Below are positions 30,864 to 32,429 of a stretch of 32,429 nucleotides of DNA, piece after piece; position 1 is the first letter of the stretch; the number at the start of each line of letters is the position of its first letter. The translations under genes and the position numbers were made by a program. Location of the stretch: positions 1 to 32,429 of the IMG/VR virus record IMGVR_UViG_3300033148_005858, one strand, 5' to 3'. The notes under the pieces were generated by a model. That model saw nothing but the letters and a program-made list of their open reading frames with translations. It made no database searches and was not told the origin of the DNA. This stretch comes from a virus.

Positions 30864-30869
30864 ATTATA
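30864..30869 (-). promoter_or_regulatory. Repressor promoter -10 (leaderless mRNA likely)
   Basis: On the minus strand TATAAT lies at 30869-30864 and the repressor ATG at 30857, leaving six bases between. Transcription would start at or next to the A of ATG, giving a leaderless mRNA, as for lambda cI from PRM. The -35 is poor, fitting a promoter that may need activation. Confidence 0.6.
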
Positions 30870-30896
30870 GTGCTTTTTTTAATTCATTTGAGCACT
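30869..30896. promoter_or_regulatory. Candidate operator half-sites AGTGCT/AGCACT
   Basis: AGTGCT (30869-30874) and AGCACT (30891-30896) are inverted, 22 bases apart from start to start (two helical turns), in the gap between the two divergent promoters. This fits binding of a repressor dimer, but with only one pair it is tentative. Confidence 0.4.
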
Positions 30897-30902
30897 TTTT
30901 TC

Positions 30903-30931
30903 TTGACAAAATATTCATATGGCCCTATACT
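30903..30931 (+). promoter_or_regulatory. Strong sigma70-type early promoter
   Basis: TTGACA at 30903-30908 and TATACT at 30926-30931, separated by 17 bases: near consensus. It drives the rightward early genes (ribbon-helix-helix protein, antirepressor and onward). Confidence 0.85.
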
Positions 30932-30956
30932 AATTTTTGGGAGGGTCATATGAATA
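30912..30956. repeat. Perfect 10-bp inverted repeat over promoter and start codon
   Basis: TATTCATATG (30912-30921) lies in the promoter spacer; its exact complement CATATGAATA (30947-30956) covers the start codon of the next gene. As DNA it could bind a dimeric regulator (both arms contain CATATG). As RNA only the right arm would be transcribed, so an mRNA hairpin is unlikely. Confidence 0.6.
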
Positions 30957-31132
30957 CTTTAACCACTGAAACAATTCCAGAAAAAAAGATTACTCTCCGT
31001 CTCCCATTCACGGCAGAACAGGAGAGGCGCTTCAACGACTACTGCCGTAGGCATCAGAAGATCAAAAGCCGTTTTGTTGTGAGCCTGATCCTGCGGGAGA
31101 TCGAGCAGGAAGAAGCCACCCAGGTCAGCTAA
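30950..31132 (+). CDS. Small ribbon-helix-helix-like early regulator
   Basis: 60 aa. EKKITLRLPFTAEQERRFND has the basic strand (KITLRLP) then helix pattern of Arc/ribbon-helix-helix proteins, followed by SRFVVSLILREIEQEE as a second helix. It is the first gene from the strong early promoter, the place of Cro. GGGAGGG precedes the ATG. It would bind DNA as a dimer, perhaps at the CATATG repeats; this is inferred. Confidence 0.65.
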   Translation: MNTLTTETIPEKKITLRLPFTAEQERRFNDYCRRHQKIKSRFVVSLILREIEQEEATQVS

Positions 31133-31146
31133 CCGGGAGGGGGACT

Positions 31147-31815
31147 ATGAACGATCTAATCCGTTTTGAATACCAGGGTCAGCCAGTTCGTACCGTTGTC
31201 CGCGAGGGTGAACCGTGGTGGGTGGCTAAGGATGTTTGCGATGTTCTGGGGATACAGAATGCAAGAGATACGATTGCAAAGGTATTAGAGGACGATGAAA
31301 AGGGAGTAGATAATATCTACACCCCTGGAGGAGTCCAGGAAGTAACTATCATCTCCGAACCCGGCCTCTACTCCCTGATCCTCCGCAGCCGCAAACCCGA
31401 AGCCAAAGTCTTCAAGCGGTGGATCACCCACGAAGTCATCCCTTCCATCCGCAAGACCGGCGGATACGGAAAGCCCGCCATCAACTACACCGAACTTGCA
31501 ACCGCTGTAGCGGCAGCCGTCACCACCGCCATCAAGCCCCTTGTCCTGGAGCTGCGCCGACCCCTTCCCGCAGGCTACCGGCAAGCCACGCTCAGCCTGC
31601 CCGCAGCCTCACCAAACGGCGAGTACTACACGATCAAGGGCTACGGGTCCCTGCGGGGAATGGCAATCAACAATACCAATGCCGTGATGCTCGGGCGCGA
31701 GGCGTCCAGGATATCGCGGCAGCGGAATATCAATATCCACAAAGCCCCTGACGAGAAATGGGGCGAAGTCAACAGCTACCATATTTCAGTGCTCAAAGAG
31801 GTATTCACGGTATGA
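31147..31815 (+). CDS. Bro-N domain antirepressor
   Basis: 222 aa. Residues 1-110 are a Bro-N domain: IRFEYQGQPVRTVVREGEPW, WWVAKDVCDVLGIQNARDTI and EPGLYSLILRSRKPEAKVFK, then RWITHEVIPSIRKTGGYG. The C-terminal domain (YYTIKGYGSLRGMAINNTNA, LGREASRISRQRNINIHKAP, GEVNSYHISVLKEVF) is like those of phage antirepressors. It would bind the repressor and promote lytic growth. GGAGGGGG lies before the ATG, and the next gene overlaps its stop (ATGA). Confidence 0.9.
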   Translation: MNDLIRFEYQGQPVRTVVREGEPWWVAKDVCDVLGIQNARDTIAKVLEDDEKGVDNIYTPGGVQEVTIISEPGLYSLILRSRKPEAKVFKRWITHEVIPSIRKTGGYGKPAINYTELATAVAAAVTTAIKPLVLELRRPLPAGYRQATLSLPAASPNGEYYTIKGYGSLRGMAINNTNAVMLGREASRISRQRNINIHKAPDEKWGEVNSYHISVLKEVFTV

Positions 31816-31964
31816 CTGACCGCAAGCAGTACGGAGAGATCCAGCCCTGCGCGAAGTGCGGCAGCTTGGAGCAGTGCTTCACCGAGGAGGAGGGGCGAGT
31901 TTACTTTTGGTTTAATGTCGAGGGCGGAACAACCAGGGTCCTGGTCGAGGGAAGGGTTTTATGA
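31812..31964 (+). CDS. Small CxxC zinc-ribbon-like protein
   Basis: 50 aa from ATG 31812 (ATGA overlap with the antirepressor stop). QPCAKCGSLEQCFTEEEGRV carries CxxC followed by another Cys, then YFWFNVEGGTTRVLVEGRVL as two strands. Looks like half of a zinc ribbon. Function unknown; tightly coupled to both neighbours. Confidence 0.6.
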   Translation: MTDRKQYGEIQPCAKCGSLEQCFTEEEGRVYFWFNVEGGTTRVLVEGRVL

Positions 31965-32092
31965 GCGCCCTGCAAGCCTTTGTCTGCGCCCTCTACATGC
32001 TCCTGTATCTGCTCGTCTTTGTCGCGCTTACCGGCGCGATTGTCTTTGGTATTAGCAAGCGGAAACATGAAAATCCTGGAAATCAAAGTTGA
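31961..32092 (+). CDS. 43-aa single-span membrane protein
   Basis: Starts at ATG 31961, overlapping the previous stop (ATGA). SALQAFVCALYMLLYLLVFV and ALTGAIVFGI form one long hydrophobic segment, followed by a short basic end (SKRKHENPGNQS). Overlaps the next gene by 26 bases. Unknown; small membrane proteins in early operons sometimes act in exclusion or host takeover. Confidence 0.55.
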   Translation: MSALQAFVCALYMLLYLLVFVALTGAIVFGISKRKHENPGNQS

Positions 32093-32273
32093 CAAGAACG
32101 TCAACAATACAAAGGACAACTACGGGCGCATGGCCGTACCCGTATTGCATACATGGCGGTGGCGGCAGGTCGCGCTTTCGGAGAGCCGGAAGATGCTCGA
32201 AAAGTACGTGGCTGCGCTGCCGGATGAATGCTTTTATCGCGGAAAACACGAATACAGGATAACTGAGGCTTGA
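32067..32273 (+). CDS. Unknown 68-aa early protein
   Basis: ATG 32067 gives MKILEIKVDKNVNNTKDNYG, then RMAVPVLHTWRWRQVALSES, RKMLEKYVAALPDECFYRGK and HEYRITEA. Mixed alpha/beta, no membrane segment. The GCGGAAAC before the ATG is only a weak ribosome site. It overlaps the preceding frame by 26 bases. Family not recognised. Confidence 0.5.
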   Translation: MKILEIKVDKNVNNTKDNYGRMAVPVLHTWRWRQVALSESRKMLEKYVAALPDECFYRGKHEYRITEA

Positions 32274-32429
32274 CCCACGATGAATGGTTGCATGATGCGG
32301 CTGCGTACGAGCGTTTTTCTAGCCTGGACGGCCCGAGTGAGGAGGAGATTGATGCGATTGAAAGTGAGATTGAAAGGCAGATCGATGAGGCGCTTGAGCA
32401 AGATCGATCGACAGCAACTGCTTACCCTG
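32270..32429 (+). CDS. Acidic early protein, cut by window end
   Basis: TTG at 32270, overlapping the previous stop, opens a frame that reaches the window edge: THDEWLHDAAAYERFSSLDG, then PSEEEIDAIESEIERQIDEA. Very acidic and helical. GAGG lies a few bases before the TTG. The start is uncertain; the ATG at 32280 is in another frame. Partial, function unknown. Confidence 0.45.
   Translation, partial: MTHDEWLHDAAAYERFSSLDGPSEEEIDAIESEIERQIDEALEQDRSTATAYP

Overview
The window is most of the genome of a temperate, contractile-tailed phage (a myovirus). The head genes are lambda-like: GpA terminase, gpB-type portal, S49 protease/scaffold, gpD decoration protein and gpE capsid. The tail and baseplate genes are Mu/P2-like: sheath, tube, frameshifted tail chaperone, gpN, gpP, gp45, gp46, gp47 and gp48 types. 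The host is probably a spirochaete. That rests on recognising the small MshEN-like/four-cysteine proteins at 27.4-29.1 kb as a type seen in Spirochaeta-like genomes, so it is moderate inference and not proof.

Layout, left to right: packaging (1-2.5 kb); gpW-like protein and portal (2.6-4.5 kb); an unexpected lysis-type cassette inside the head module (4.5-5.6 kb: membrane coiled-coil protein, C39-like cysteine peptidase, three-helix holin-like protein); protease/scaffold, decoration, capsid and connectors (5.6-9.6 kb); tail and baseplate (9.6-18.6 kb); fibre (18.6-19.7 kb); a small-gene cluster with lipoproteins and an overlapping Rz/Rz1-like pair (19.7-20.7 kb); a Dam-type methylase (20.7-21.5 kb); a gpZ-like gene on the other strand (21.5-22.1 kb). 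Next come an attachment region holding only the 3' part of a tRNA-Gly(CCC) gene, a tyrosine integrase (22.4-23.7 kb), and an AT-richer defence island (23.9-27.4 kb). The island encodes a GHKL ATPase fused to a PD-(D/E)XK nuclease domain, a C5 cytosine methyltransferase and a Vsr endonuclease. A leftward cargo gene set lies downstream of the repressor (27.4-30.1 kb). The window ends with a lysogeny switch (30.5-31.1 kb), a Bro-N antirepressor and small early genes, the last cut by the window edge.

The structural genes, attachment core, integrase, repressor and early genes run in the same order as in a linear lambda-type genome, with the tRNA fragment flanked on both sides by phage DNA. This suggests a free or circular phage genome (attP) or tandem prophages, rather than one simply integrated prophage. 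Late genes are tightly packed, with many ATGA or similar overlaps and strong GGAGG ribosome sites. Two places suggest recoding: a T-run slippery site in the tail chaperone, and an A-rich run with a perfect hairpin in the protease/scaffold gene. The best candidates for less-described biology are the defence island, the decayed spirochaete-type cassettes with a 12-base G run before one start codon, the lysis cassette inside the head module, and a gene with an apparent ACG start at 19681.
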